Shown here one piece after another: positions 17,518 through 26,738 of a stretch of DNA of 64,000 nt. The DNA lies in the NCBI GenBank assembly GCA_021851875.1, contig JAJZQI010000014.1:1-64000 (forward strand). Direction: 5' to 3'. The stretch's first letter is position 1; each line of letters opens with the position of its first letter. The translations under genes were made by a program, and so were the position numbers. The DNA comes from Pseudomonadota bacterium. Its GTDB lineage: Bacteria > Pseudomonadota > Gammaproteobacteria > Burkholderiales > JAJZQI01. Under the pieces are notes generated by a model that had not been told where the DNA came from, did not search any database, and saw only the letters and a program-made list of their open reading frames with translations.

Positions 17518-19056
17518 ATGAAAGTTACCCCTTCACTGCTGCTTATTCTGGACGGCTTCGGCTGCCGTGAGGAGCGCGCCGACAACGCGATCGCCCAGGC
17601 ACGCAAACCCAACTGGGACACCTTGTGGGCCAACAACCCTCATACCACCATTCACGCCTCGGAATCGGCAGTCGGCCTGCCCGCCGACCAGATGGGCAAT
17701 TCTGAAGTCGGCCACCTCAATATAGGTGCGGGCCGGGTGGTTTACCAGGAATTCACCCGCATTGACCGCGCCATCAGCAGCGGCCACTTCTTCACCAATC
17801 CGGCGCTGCAGCAGGCGGTCGCCACCGCCAGGCAGCCGGGCAAGGCATTGCACATCCTCGGCCTGCTGTCGGACGGCGGCGTGCACAGCCACGAACTGCA
17901 CATCCACGCCATGCTGGACATGGCGGCGCGCGAAGGCGTTGCAGACATCTACCTGCACGTTTTCCTCGACGGCCGCGACACACCGCCGAAAAGCGCGGAA
18001 ACCTATTTGCGCCGGCTGCAGGACAAAATCGACCAGCTCAAGACCGGCCGCATCGCCAGCATCATCGGCCGCTACTTCGCCATGGATCGCGACCGCCGCT
18101 GGCAACGCGTGCAGGCAGCCTACGATCTGCTGACCCAGGGGCAGGCCGAATTCACCGCCAGCGACGCGCTGACCGGCCTGGAAATGGCCTATGAACGAGG
18201 CGAAACCGACGAATTCGTCAAAGCCACCGCCATCATCCCGGCCGGCGCCAGCCCGGTCAAGATGAACGACGGCGACGCCATCGTGTTCATGAACTTCCGC
18301 TCCGACCGCGCCCGCCAGATCAGCCGCACGTTCATCGAGCCCGATTTTGCTGAATTCCAGCGCCGCCATACGCCCAAACTGGGTATGTTCTGCACCCTGA
18401 CGAGCTACAGCGAAGATTTTGACATCCCGGTGGCTTTTCCGCCGGAAAAAATCCGCAACGGCTTCGGCGAATACATTGCCAACCAGGGTCTGCACCAGCT
18501 GCGCATTGCCGAAACGGAAAAGTACCCGCACGTCACCTTCTTTTTCAACGGTGGCGAAGAAGTCGCCTACAACGGCGAAGACCGCATTCTGGTGCCCTCG
18601 CCGGATGTCGCCACCTATGACATGAAGCCGGAAATGAGCGCCCCCGAAGTGACCGACAAGCTGGTCGCCGCCATCGAAAGCGGCAAGTACGACGCCATCA
18701 TCTGCAATTACGCCAATGCCGACATGGTCGGCCACACCGGCAATCTGGCCGCCGCCACCAAGGCAATCGAAGCCTTGGACGTTTGCGTTGGCCGGGTAGT
18801 CGATGCCATGAAAAAAGCCGGCGGCGAAGTGCTGATCACCGCCGATCATGGCAATGCCGAAATGATGCTCGATCTGAACACCCAGCAAGCGCATACCGCG
18901 CACACCCTGAACGTTGTCCCCTTCATCTACGTCGGTCGCCCGGCAAAACTTGCCCCCACCGGCGCGCTGGAAGACGTGGCACCGACCCTGCTGAAGATGA
19001 TGGGCCTGCCACAGCCGCCGGAAATGACCGGGCACGCCCTGATCGAGTTTGAATAA
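17518..19056 (+). CDS. gpmI: 2,3-bisphosphoglycerate-independent phosphoglycerate mutase
   Basis: Interconverts 3- and 2-phosphoglycerate in glycolysis and gluconeogenesis with a phosphoserine intermediate and two Mn ions. The protein of 512 residues has the catalytic serine at about 62 ([15 protein letters not shown]) and metal-binding motifs [23 protein letters not shown] and [11 protein letters not shown]. Length matches the family. No convincing ribosome site precedes the ATG. It overlaps the next gene by eight bases. Confidence 0.97.
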   Translation: MKVTPSLLLILDGFGCREERADNAIAQARKPNWDTLWANNPHTTIHASESAVGLPADQMGNSEVGHLNIGAGRVVYQEFTRIDRAISSGHFFTNPALQQAVATARQPGKALHILGLLSDGGVHSHELHIHAMLDMAAREGVADIYLHVFLDGRDTPPKSAETYLRRLQDKIDQLKTGRIASIIGRYFAMDRDRRWQRVQAAYDLLTQGQAEFTASDALTGLEMAYERGETDEFVKATAIIPAGASPVKMNDGDAIVFMNFRSDRARQISRTFIEPDFAEFQRRHTPKLGMFCTLTSYSEDFDIPVAFPPEKIRNGFGEYIANQGLHQLRIAETEKYPHVTFFFNGGEEVAYNGEDRILVPSPDVATYDMKPEMSAPEVTDKLVAAIESGKYDAIICNYANADMVGHTGNLAAATKAIEALDVCVGRVVDAMKKAGGEVLITADHGNAEMMLDLNTQQAHTAHTLNVVPFIYVGRPAKLAPTGALEDVAPTLLKMMGLPQPPEMTGHALIEFE

Positions 19057-20239
19057 CCGCCCCACCTGTCTGCTTGCTTTCTGCCGCCAGCTGATACTGG
19101 CAGGCATGCTGCTGGGTGCGGCGCAATCGTCTATCGCCGCGAACGAAAAGCAGCAACTCAATACCGTCCGCAACCAACTGCAAAGCCTGCAAAAAGAGGT
19201 CGCATCGGCGCAAAACCGGCGCGAATCCGCCACCCACTCGCTGCAGGTGTCGGAAAAAGCCATCGACAGCCTCAAGCACAAGCTGCTGGAACTGGAGCAA
19301 CAGCACAACAGCGCGCGCCAACAACTGGACAGCCTGGCCCGCCAGCAGCTGCAACTGGGTAAAACGTTGCAGTTGCAACAGCGCCAGCTCGAACGCCTGC
19401 TGGTCGTCGCCCAACAGCACCCGGCCCCCGCTCCGCTGGCCTTGCTGATCCAACCGCAAGACCCCAACCAGTTGCAACGAGAACTCTATTGGCTGGGACA
19501 GCTGAGCCAGGCACGCGGCGAATTGCTGCACGCCATCCGCGACAACCAGACTCAGCTCAAAAGCAACAGCGACAAGATCGCCGCGCAGGAAGAGACCCTG
19601 CAACAGCTTGTCGCCTCGCGCCAAAATGAGAAGCAGCAGCTTGAAACCCAGCAGCAGGCCAAAAAACAGGCGCTCGACCAGCTGAATTCGCAAATCCAGA
19701 CCAAGCAGGAACAAATCACCCGCCTCAAACAGGATGAGGCCCGCCTGGCCAGCGTGCTGCAAGCGCTGCAAAAAGCCAGCCGCCGCCGTGCCGAAGAAGC
19801 GGCCCGCCACCGCCGCAAGGAACCCACGGCGGCGCCGATTGTCACACCGCATATTCAGGGACGCTTGGGAGCACCGCTGAAAGGGGAATTGCTGTTCCGC
19901 TTCGGCGCCACCCGCCCGGACACCGGCACGGCATGGAAAGGCATCTTCCTGCGCGCGCCGGCCAACCAGCCGGTGCGCGCCGTTGCGGCAGGGCGGGTGG
20001 TGTTCGCCGACTGGCTGCGCGGCTTCGGCAACCTCATCATCATTGATCACGGCAACGGCCTGATGTCGCTGTACGGCAATGCCGACTCCCTGCTCAAGCA
20101 TGTGGGAGAAAGCGTCAAGCAGGGTGACAGCATCGCCCTCACCGGCAACAGCGGCGGCGGCTTGCGCCAGACCGGCCTGTATTTTGAAATCCGCGTACAG
20201 GGACAGGCGGTCGACCCGCTACGCTGGATCAGCCTGTAA
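19049..20239 (+). CDS. EnvC-type murein hydrolase activator (coiled coil plus degenerate LytM domain)
   Basis: A periplasmic protein of 396 residues: signal peptide ([17 protein letters not shown]), a long coiled coil rich in Gln/Leu to about residue 265, then a LytM/M23 fold. The zinc ligands of active LytM peptidases are missing: the first HxxxD region reads TAWKGI, the middle motif LYGNAD and the HxH motif GLYFEIR. As in EnvC, it should therefore activate amidases at division rather than cut peptidoglycan itself. The start is a TTG at 19049 inside the gpmI stop region; no ATG fits before the signal peptide. The gpmI-envC-ctpA order is conserved in proteobacteria. Confidence 0.92.
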   Translation: MNNRPTCLLAFCRQLILAGMLLGAAQSSIAANEKQQLNTVRNQLQSLQKEVASAQNRRESATHSLQVSEKAIDSLKHKLLELEQQHNSARQQLDSLARQQLQLGKTLQLQQRQLERLLVVAQQHPAPAPLALLIQPQDPNQLQRELYWLGQLSQARGELLHAIRDNQTQLKSNSDKIAAQEETLQQLVASRQNEKQQLETQQQAKKQALDQLNSQIQTKQEQITRLKQDEARLASVLQALQKASRRRAEEAARHRRKEPTAAPIVTPHIQGRLGAPLKGELLFRFGATRPDTGTAWKGIFLRAPANQPVRAVAAGRVVFADWLRGFGNLIIIDHGNGLMSLYGNADSLLKHVGESVKQGDSIALTGNSGGGLRQTGLYFEIRVQGQAVDPLRWISL

Positions 20240-20266
20240 AGGCAAAACCGGGGCTTGCCAAACCAC

Positions 20267-20293
20267 TTGCGGCCGGGTAAAAATCGTTATAAT
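20267..20293 (+). promoter_or_regulatory. promoter of ctpA
   Basis: Perfect -10 TATAAT (20288-20293) with a weak -35 (TTGCGG at 20267, 15-base spacer) in the 87-base gap after the envC-type gene. The predicted leader is about 27 bases. Confidence 0.5.
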
Positions 20294-20326
20294 CAGTACA
20301 CATTCGCTCAAGGGAACAACATTATC

Positions 20327-21751
20327 ATGTCCGGCAAGTTGCAACGCATCCGTCTGATCTCTTATGGTGCCGTCATCGGCACGGCGTTTGGCGCCATGCT
20401 CACGCTCAACCTGTCGGCCCTGGCGGACAAGAACCCGCCGCTGAATCTGCCGATTGCGGAACTGCGCGAGTTCGCCGACATTTTTGGCAAGATCAAGAGC
20501 GACTACGTCGAACCTGTGAACGACAAAAAGCTGATCACCTCCGCCATCAACGGCATGCTGTCAGGTCTTGATCCGCACTCCGCCTATCTCGACACGGAAG
20601 AGTTCAAGGATCTGCAAGTCGGCACCCAGGGCGAATTCGGCGGTCTGGGCATCGAAGTCGGCATGGAAGACGGCTTCATCAAGGTGGTTTCCCCCATCGA
20701 GGATACCCCTGCCTACCGCGCCGGCCTGAAGAGCGGCGATCTGATCATCAAGCTGGACGACACGCCGGTCAAAGGCCTGACCCTGAACGATGCCGTCAAG
20801 CGCATGCGCGGCAAACCCAACACCAACATCACCCTGACGGTTCTGCGCAAGGGCGCGAACAAGCCGCTGGTAGTCACCCTGACGCGCGCCGTCATCCAGA
20901 TCAAGAGCGTGAAATACAAGCTGCTGGAAAACGGTTTCGGCTATGTACGCATCACCCAATTCCAGGAACGCAGCGGTGAAGACCTCGCCAACGCGCTGAA
21001 GTCGCTGTACAAGAGCAACGGCTCCGACCTCAAGGGCCTGGTTCTCGACCTGCGCAACGACCCGGGCGGCCTGCTGAATGCCGCCGTAGCGGTATCGAGC
21101 GCCTTCCTGCCGGCCGATGCGCTGGTGGTATACACCGACGGCCGCACCGATGACGCCAAGATGCGCCTGTCGGCCAACCCGATGTATTACCTGCATAACG
21201 GCGAAAAGGATTACATGGCCTCCTTGCCGACGGCCGTGAAGAGCCTTCCCATGGTCGTGCTGGTTAACAGCGGCACGGCATCGGCTTCCGAAATCGTCTC
21301 AGGCGCTCTGCAGGACCACAAGCGCGCCGTGATCATGGGCACCCAGACCTTCGGCAAGGGCTCGGTGCAGACCGTTCTGCCGCTGGGCAACGGCACCGCC
21401 ATCAAGCTGACCACCGCGCGCTACTACACGCCAAGCGGCCGCTCGATCCAGGTCAAGGGCATCACGCCCGATATCGTGGTGGAAGACGCCAGCGTAGTCG
21501 GCAGCGATCCGAACAACCCGCTCAGCCTGCGCGAAGGCGATCTGGAAAACCACCTGCAGAACAACACTGCCGGCGGCGACAGCAAAGCCAAGGATGCCGT
21601 CAAGATCATTGCCCCGCCGGCCAAAGGCAAGGACAGCAAGGATGACAAATCCTCCAAGGACAGCAGTACCGATGTCGTCTCCAAGAATGACTTCCAGGTG
21701 ATCCAGGCCGTCAATCTGCTCAAAGGCCTGCAAATTATGCAGCAAAAATAA
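20327..21751 (+). CDS. ctpA: carboxyl-terminal processing protease (S41, CtpA/Prc type)
   Basis: A periplasmic serine protease of 474 residues that trims C-termini of envelope proteins and often controls peptidoglycan hydrolases. It has an N-terminal hydrophobic anchor (AVIGTAFGAMLTLNLSALA), a PDZ domain (GLGIEVGMEDGFIKVVSPIE on), and the Ser-Lys dyad in VNSGTASASEIVSGALQD and TQTFGKGSVQT. A Lys/Asp/Ser-rich linker (SKAKDAVK to DDKSSKDSS) precedes the C-terminus. The ATG at 20327 gives a proper signal; the frame is open further upstream but crosses the promoter. Confidence 0.95.
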   Translation: MSGKLQRIRLISYGAVIGTAFGAMLTLNLSALADKNPPLNLPIAELREFADIFGKIKSDYVEPVNDKKLITSAINGMLSGLDPHSAYLDTEEFKDLQVGTQGEFGGLGIEVGMEDGFIKVVSPIEDTPAYRAGLKSGDLIIKLDDTPVKGLTLNDAVKRMRGKPNTNITLTVLRKGANKPLVVTLTRAVIQIKSVKYKLLENGFGYVRITQFQERSGEDLANALKSLYKSNGSDLKGLVLDLRNDPGGLLNAAVAVSSAFLPADALVVYTDGRTDDAKMRLSANPMYYLHNGEKDYMASLPTAVKSLPMVVLVNSGTASASEIVSGALQDHKRAVIMGTQTFGKGSVQTVLPLGNGTAIKLTTARYYTPSGRSIQVKGITPDIVVEDASVVGSDPNNPLSLREGDLENHLQNNTAGGDSKAKDAVKIIAPPAKGKDSKDDKSSKDSSTDVVSKNDFQVIQAVNLLKGLQIMQQK

Positions 21752-21771
21752 TCCCTTGCTGGATTAACCCG

Positions 21772-21811
21772 AAAAACGGCCCGCACTGCTGTGCGGGCCG
21801 TTTTTATTTTT
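21772..21811 (+). terminator. rho-independent terminator after ctpA
   Basis: Perfect 15-base stem (21772-21786 pairing with 21791-21805), loop TGCT, followed by a T-rich tail to 21811. It sits 20 bases after the ctpA stop. Confidence 0.92.
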
Positions 21812-21832
21812 GGCCGCGGCTTCAGTCAGGCT

Positions 21833-21861
21833 TTGTTTTTGTCTCCAAGTCGGACTATACT
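21833..21861 (+). promoter_or_regulatory. promoter of the small unknown gene and moeB
   Basis: TTGTTT (21833-21838), 17-base spacer, TATACT (21856-21861), placed just after the ctpA terminator and 33 bases before the next start codon. Confidence 0.5.
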
Positions 21862-21894
21862 GCTTTCACTCGCACGCAAAACGGGGAACGTCGC

Positions 21895-22293
21895 ATGGGT
21901 TGCAGCGAAACCTTCAAAGTTCGGGAACTGTATTTTCACAGAACGCCGCCGGGCCAGGTTGATGACGCCTACCGCCTGCTGGAGGGTATTGTCGGCCTGG
22001 AAGTTGCCCGCAGCGCCCGCCCCGACTGCCTGATCATCCGTTACGAGGTCACCGAATACACCCTGGAAGGCCTGGAAAATGCGCTTATCGCGCAGGGCTT
22101 CCACCTCAGCTCCACCCTGCTGATCAAACTCAAGCGCGCCATGATCTACTATTGCGAAAGCGTGCAACGCTGCAATACCGCTATACTGCCGCGCCAGACC
22201 AAGCAGACCAACTCCATCTACATCAAGGCCTGGGAGCATCACCCGCACGGCGACTCCGACGCCACCCCCAAGGAGTGGCGGGAATACCGCTAA
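21895..22293 (+). CDS. conserved-looking hypothetical protein with HMA-like topology
   Basis: I do not recognise this protein of 132 residues. It has no signal or membrane helix. The first 75 residues look like a beta-alpha-beta-beta-alpha-beta unit (ELYFHR, helix DDAYRLLEGI, VARSARP, CLIIRYEV, helix LEGLENALIAQGF), the layout of heavy-metal-associated and ACT domains. The CxxC of metal-binding HMA domains is absent. The tail is charged and His-rich (WEHHPHGD). GGGGAA lies seven bases before the ATG. It has its own promoter and is followed after 63 bases by moeB, so a co-transcribed unit is likely. Confidence 0.8.
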   Translation: MGCSETFKVRELYFHRTPPGQVDDAYRLLEGIVGLEVARSARPDCLIIRYEVTEYTLEGLENALIAQGFHLSSTLLIKLKRAMIYYCESVQRCNTAILPRQTKQTNSIYIKAWEHHPHGDSDATPKEWREYR

Positions 22294-22356
22294 GTTCTCC
22301 GCCTTGGGCCTCACCCTATGCGGGCAAACCGGGCGATAAGCGGGTAAAATAGGCGC

Positions 22357-23124
22357 ATGGATGACAATCAGCTGCTGCGCTACAGCCGCCACATTTTGCT
22401 TGAAGAAGTCGGCATCGAAGGCCAGAGCGCTTTTCTTCGCGCCCGCGCCCTGATTGTCGGCGCCGGCGGACTGGGATCACCGGCGGCGCTGTACCTGGCC
22501 GCCGCGGGCGTGGGCCAGATCACCCTGGCCGACCCGGACACGGTGGAACTGTCGAATCTGCAGCGCCAGATCGCCCACAGCATGGACTGGCTGCACATCA
22601 ACAAAGCCGTCTCGGCCCGCAACGCGCTTTATGGCATCAACCCCGACACCCGGGTCGAAGTCATCACCGAGCGGCTGGAGGGCGATAAGCTGCTGCACGC
22701 TGTCGCCCACGCCGACATTGTGCTGGATTGCAGCGACAACTTTGCCACCCGGCACGCCATCAACCGCGCCTGCGTGGCCCACAAAGTGCCACTGGTGTCA
22801 GGCGCCGCCATCCGTTTTGACGGGCAGGTCAGCGTATTCGATGCGCGCGCCCCGGCCAGCCCCTGCTATCACTGCCTGTTTCCGGAAAGCGCCCAGGAAG
22901 AAACCCTGCGCTGCAGCGAAGCCGGCGTATTTTCACCGCTGACCGGCATTGTCGGCACTCTGCAAGCGGCCGAAACACTCAAACTGCTGGGCGGTTTCGG
23001 CACGCCGCTGACAGGCAAACTGCTGCTGCTCAACGCCCTCGATATGCAGCCGCGCATCATCCGCCTGCCGCGCGATCCGGCTTGCCCCGTATGTGGAGAA
23101 ACAGGGCTGAGGGCTGAGGGCTGA
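22357..23124 (+). CDS. moeB: ThiF/MoeB-family sulfur-carrier adenylyltransferase
   Basis: An E1-like enzyme of 255 residues that adenylates the C-terminal glycine of a ubiquitin-like sulfur carrier (MoaD or ThiS). It has the ATP-binding GAGGLGSPAALYLAAAGVG, the DPDTVELSNLQRQ region and two zinc CxxC pairs (CYHC, CPVC). There is no C-terminal rhodanese domain, so it is MoeB-like rather than MOCS3-like; ThiF is the alternative. The last six codons (GLRAEG and stop) are read from the first copies of a heptanucleotide repeat, so the natural C-terminus right after CPVCGE has been altered. Confidence 0.88.
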   Translation: MDDNQLLRYSRHILLEEVGIEGQSAFLRARALIVGAGGLGSPAALYLAAAGVGQITLADPDTVELSNLQRQIAHSMDWLHINKAVSARNALYGINPDTRVEVITERLEGDKLLHAVAHADIVLDCSDNFATRHAINRACVAHKVPLVSGAAIRFDGQVSVFDARAPASPCYHCLFPESAQEETLRCSEAGVFSPLTGIVGTLQAAETLKLLGGFGTPLTGKLLLLNALDMQPRIIRLPRDPACPVCGETGLRAEG

Positions 23125-23214
23125 GGGCTGAGGGCTGAGGGCTGAGGGCTGAGGGCTGAGGGCTGAGGGCTGAGGGCTGAGGGCTGAGGGCTGAGGGCTG
23201 AGGGCTGAGGGCTG
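23103..23214. repeat. 16-copy tandem heptanucleotide repeat AGGGCTG
   Basis: Exactly 16 perfect copies of the seven-base unit AGGGCTG (112 bases). The first three copies lie in the 3' end of moeB and supply its stop codon (the TGA in GGGCTGA). Perfect identity indicates recent expansion by slippage. A trace of similar structure (CAGTCCT twice) occurs at about 23364-23378. Confidence 0.97.
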
Positions 23215-23260
23215 CAAAGTATAGTCCTCGCGACAGCTCAGGCAAGAACTTGCTGACGCA

Positions 23261-23352
23261 AATCCCCCTTTTACAAAGGGGGAAATGGCGACTCGCGCTG
23301 CCCCTGCCACTGACTTTCTTCCCCCTTTGCAAAAGCGGGAACGAGGGGGATT
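23261..23352. mobile_element. 92-bp MITE-like palindromic element
   Basis: Begins AATCCCCC and ends GGGGGATT, a perfect eight-base inverted terminal repeat. Each end carries a further nested hairpin: CCCCCTTTTACAAAGGGGG at the left and a related CCCCCTTTGCAAAAGCGGG at the right. It is too short to code. Similar CCCCCTTT...AAAGGGGG repeats are scattered in many bacterial genomes. No clear target duplication was found. Confidence 0.55.
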
Positions 23353-23399
23353 CCGCTTTTCACTCAGTCCTCAGTCCTGCCTTTTATCTCAACCCTGAT

Positions 23400-23981
23400 T
23401 TAAACTCCGCCCAACAGCAAATCGCGCTGCGCTTCCCAGCCGTCCATCGGCTGGCGCTTGAAGCCGCTTTTGACGAATTGGTGCCAGCGGCCATCGACCA
23501 CGCACACCAGCAGATTGGCCAGATTGCCCGCGTCCAGGTCGGCACGCAGCTGCTGCTGCCCCACCCCCAGCTTGACGGCCTGTTTGAGCGATGCTTCCAG
23601 CCGGTCGTGCAGCTGGTTGACGCGCTGCTGCAAACGCTCATCCTCGTTGACCAGCACTTCGCCGATCAGCACGCGGGTCATGCCGGGGTTTTTCTGTGCA
23701 AAACCGAGCAGCAGCGACAGGATGGCATCGATCTGCCGCAGGCTGTTGGCCTCCTCGCTGGTAATGCGGTTGATCAGGCCGAATAGAGTGTGCTCGACGA
23801 ATTCGATCAGGCCCTCGTACATTTGCGCCTTGCTGGCAAAGTGGCGGTATAGCGCCGCCTCCGACACGTCCAGCCGGGCGGCCAGCGCGGCGGTGGTGAT
23901 TTTTTCCCCGCGCGGATTTTCCAGCATGTGTGCCAGCGTCTGCAAAATCTGCTGTTTGCGTTCTCCTGCCTGTACTGCCAT
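23400..23981 (-). CDS. slmA: nucleoid occlusion factor SlmA (TetR family)
   Basis: SlmA binds specific chromosomal sites and blocks FtsZ ring assembly over the nucleoid. The protein of 193 residues starts MAVQAGERKQQILQTLAHML, with the TetR helix-turn-helix KITTAALAARLDVSEAALYR and the SlmA-type C-terminus (DGRWHQFVKSGFKRQP). The ATG at 23981 has AGGGGA about six bases upstream. A longer upstream frame overlaps the HAD gene and is not homologous. It follows the HAD and argB genes in the same direction. Confidence 0.92.
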   Translation of the reverse strand: MAVQAGERKQQILQTLAHMLENPRGEKITTAALAARLDVSEAALYRHFASKAQMYEGLIEFVEHTLFGLINRITSEEANSLRQIDAILSLLLGFAQKNPGMTRVLIGEVLVNEDERLQQRVNQLHDRLEASLKQAVKLGVGQQQLRADLDAGNLANLLVCVVDGRWHQFVKSGFKRQPMDGWEAQRDLLLGGV

Positions 23982-24019
23982 GGTTTTCCCCTGAGTTATC
24001 GTTATGACCGGTTTTTGAG

Positions 24020-24670
24020 TTATTTGAGCCGCAGCAGCACGTCGGGCAATTCGCGCATGCTGCCGATGCGGGCGTCGACGTAAGCGGGACTGGCCGGGCC
24101 GTTGCCCACCCACAGCGTGCGCATGCCCAGCCGTTTGGCGGCCGCCAGATTGGGCAGCGAATCCTCCACCATAATGGCTTGGTGCGGCCTCGCCCGCAGG
24201 CGCTGCAGCACCCGGCGGAAGCCGTGCAGATCGGGTTTGGGGCGGTATTGCACGCGCTCGACGGTGAACACCTCGGCAAACAGATCGCGAATGCCCAGCA
24301 CGTCCAGCACATCGCGCGTATAGTGCGCCGGCGCATTGGAAAACACCACCTTGCGACCGGGCAGACGCTGCAGCACCCGGCGCAGCCCCTTTTCCGCCAC
24401 CACCATCGACGACAGTGCGGGAAACTGGTGGGTATGCCAGAGAAAATGCAGCGGATCGGTGCCATGATGCCGCATCAGCCCCAGCAATGTGGCGCCGTAG
24501 CGCTGCCAGTAATCCATCCGCATGGCGTTCGCGGCCGGCTCATCGAGCGCCAGATGCTCCATCAGGTAAGCCGTCATGGCCCGATTGATGTGCGGGAAAA
24601 TATGCGGACTGGCATTATGCAGGGTGTTGTCCAGATCGAACACCCACAGCGGAGTCGGGGCCGCGCGCAT
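24020..24670 (-). CDS. HAD-family pyrimidine 5'-nucleotidase-like hydrolase
   Basis: A protein of 216 residues with the HAD motif I FDLDNTLHNA, motif II VFSNAP, motif III lysine in YRPKPDLHG and motif IV VEDSLPNLAAAKR. The pattern matches the Sdt1/Phm8-type pyrimidine nucleotidase group common next to argB and slmA in betaproteobacteria. The substrate is inferred from family only. It starts 13 bases after argB. Confidence 0.88.
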   Translation of the reverse strand: MRAAPTPLWVFDLDNTLHNASPHIFPHINRAMTAYLMEHLALDEPAANAMRMDYWQRYGATLLGLMRHHGTDPLHFLWHTHQFPALSSMVVAEKGLRRVLQRLPGRKVVFSNAPAHYTRDVLDVLGIRDLFAEVFTVERVQYRPKPDLHGFRRVLQRLRARPHQAIMVEDSLPNLAAAKRLGMRTLWVGNGPASPAYVDARIGSMRELPDVLLRLK

Positions 24671-24683
24671 GAACGCTCCGGAG

Positions 24684-25607
<924 letters not shown>

Positions 25608-25627
25608 TTACCGGTGTTGCGCGCAAC

Positions 25628-25653
25628 AAAAAAGGCGGCACGCGGCCGCCTTT
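25628..25653 (-). terminator. rho-independent terminator after hsp20
   Basis: Nine-base stem AAAGGCGGC/GCCGCCTTT (25631-25653), loop of five, followed on the minus strand by a T run ending at 25628. It lies 35 bases beyond the hsp20 stop and separates it from argB. Confidence 0.88.
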
Positions 25654-25687
25654 GGATTTTTTACGCCAAAATTTATTGCGCCGTGCT

Positions 25688-26116
25688 TTATTTCACTTCC
25701 AGCTTGCGGCCGGCGACCGCTGCTTTCTTCGGCAAGACCAGCTCCAGCACACCATCGGCGTATTTGGCCTCGGCCGCGCCGTCATCGATATCCTGCGCCA
25801 GGGTGAACATGCGCTGCACCTTGCCGTAGTAGCGCTCGCTGCGCAGCACTTTTTCGCCGTCCTTGTCTTCCTTCTGTTTCTTCACCTCGGCGCTGATGGT
25901 CACCTGCGGCCCTTCGATATTGACGTGAATATCATCCTTGGCCACACCAGGCATTTCGGCATGCACGGTATAGGCCTTGTCGTCTTCCTTCACGTCCATC
26001 TTGATCTGCACCTGGGGCTGGCCTTCAAACTGTACCGGGCGAACAAAAAAACCGCGGAACAAGTCGTCGAACACGCTATCCAGATTGTAAGGGTCACGTC
26101 GAGTAATGTTAGCCAT
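25688..26116 (-). CDS. Hsp20/alpha-crystallin family small heat-shock protein
   Basis: An ATP-independent holdase of 142 residues. The alpha-crystallin domain runs from about residue 40 (VQIKMDVKEDDKAYTVHAEM) to the terminal strand (DGVLELVLPKK). The Ile-X-Ile tail motif of many Hsp20s is replaced by LEVK. I chose the ATG at 26116 because AGAGG lies seven bases upstream; a GTG three codons earlier would sit on the ribosome site. A sigma32-like promoter lies upstream. Confidence 0.93.
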   Translation of the reverse strand: MANITRRDPYNLDSVFDDLFRGFFVRPVQFEGQPQVQIKMDVKEDDKAYTVHAEMPGVAKDDIHVNIEGPQVTISAEVKKQKEDKDGEKVLRSERYYGKVQRMFTLAQDIDDGAAEAKYADGVLELVLPKKAAVAGRKLEVK

Positions 26117-26174
26117 TGTCTTCACCTCTAGATTGGTTGATCACAGCGGGGGAATCCCACCCCTCTGTTTACCA

Positions 26175-26202
26175 ATATAGGAGCCCGATTCAGGATTTCA
26201 AG
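26175..26202 (-). promoter_or_regulatory. sigma32-like heat-shock promoter of hsp20
   Basis: Minus strand CTTGAAA (26196-26202), 12-base spacer, CTCCTATAT (26175-26183), close to the sigma32 pattern CTTGAAA with CCCCATNT. The leader of about 50 bases contains a hairpin (GGGG-tgggatt-CCCC) before the ribosome site. Confidence 0.5.
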
Positions 26203-26208
26203 GTCGCA

Positions 26209-26712
26209 TTACTGCATCTTCATGTGCGGGTCCATGGCGCCATTCATATCGTGGCCGTGATCCATCCGCATCTGCCCGCCAGGCGCTTTCTCCGCCACCA
26301 CGGCATCGGCATCCAGCTCGACCAGCTTGCCGCCGGCCTGTTTGACGGTCAGATGCAGCGGCACATGGTCGCCCACGCGCAGCGGCTTGCTCAGATCGAT
26401 CAGCATGATATGGTTGCCGCCCGGCTGCAGCGTCACCGCTTTGCCGGCGGGCAGGGGCAGCGAAGCAATCTCGCGCATTTCCATCATGCCGTCTTTCATG
26501 GTCATGGTATGCAGTTCGACTTTCCTGGCCACCGGACTGCCCACTTTCACCAGCTCGGCATTGGCCGCACTGGTCAGCGTCACATACGCCGCGCCAACCG
26601 GCTGTGCCGGCATGGTCGGGCGTGCCCAGGCATTGCTCACCTGCACATCGGCCGCATAAACACTGCCTGCCACCATTGCAGCCACCGCTGCCACCAGCCA
26701 TTTTGCTTGCAT
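26209..26712 (-). CDS. periplasmic copper chaperone PCu(A)C
   Basis: PCu(A)C proteins bind Cu(I) in the periplasm and hand it to CuA oxidase or to SCO proteins. The protein of 167 residues has a signal peptide (KWLVAAVAAMVAGSVYA). The family copper site of His and Met residues is visible in HTMTMKDGMMEMRE and GGNHIMLIDL. A Met/His-rich tail (HGHDMNGAMDPHMKMQ) adds likely copper ligands. It follows the copper-type TonB receptor after 26 bases on the same strand. Confidence 0.93.
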   Translation of the reverse strand: MQAKWLVAAVAAMVAGSVYAADVQVSNAWARPTMPAQPVGAAYVTLTSAANAELVKVGSPVARKVELHTMTMKDGMMEMREIASLPLPAGKAVTLQPGGNHIMLIDLSKPLRVGDHVPLHLTVKQAGGKLVELDADAVVAEKAPGGQMRMDHGHDMNGAMDPHMKMQ

Positions 26713-26738
26713 GCTTGTTTCTCCTTTTGCCGACCCGA

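Noticed and set aside
17533-19467. Long minus-strand open frame opposite gpmI and the EnvC-type gene
   Set aside because: Both plus-strand genes are certain. The antisense product is low-complexity and no promoter or ribosome site supports it.
19850-20239. Active M23 zinc endopeptidase
   Set aside because: The His and Asp zinc ligands and the HxH motif are missing, so an EnvC-like activator is the better call.
23103-23214. CRISPR array
   Set aside because: Seven-base units without spacers; a simple tandem repeat.
23057-23332. Minus-strand open frame with repeated Leu-Ser-Pro-Gln-Pro-Ser-Ala
   Set aside because: It is only the translation of the heptanucleotide array. It has no domain or start context outside the repeat.
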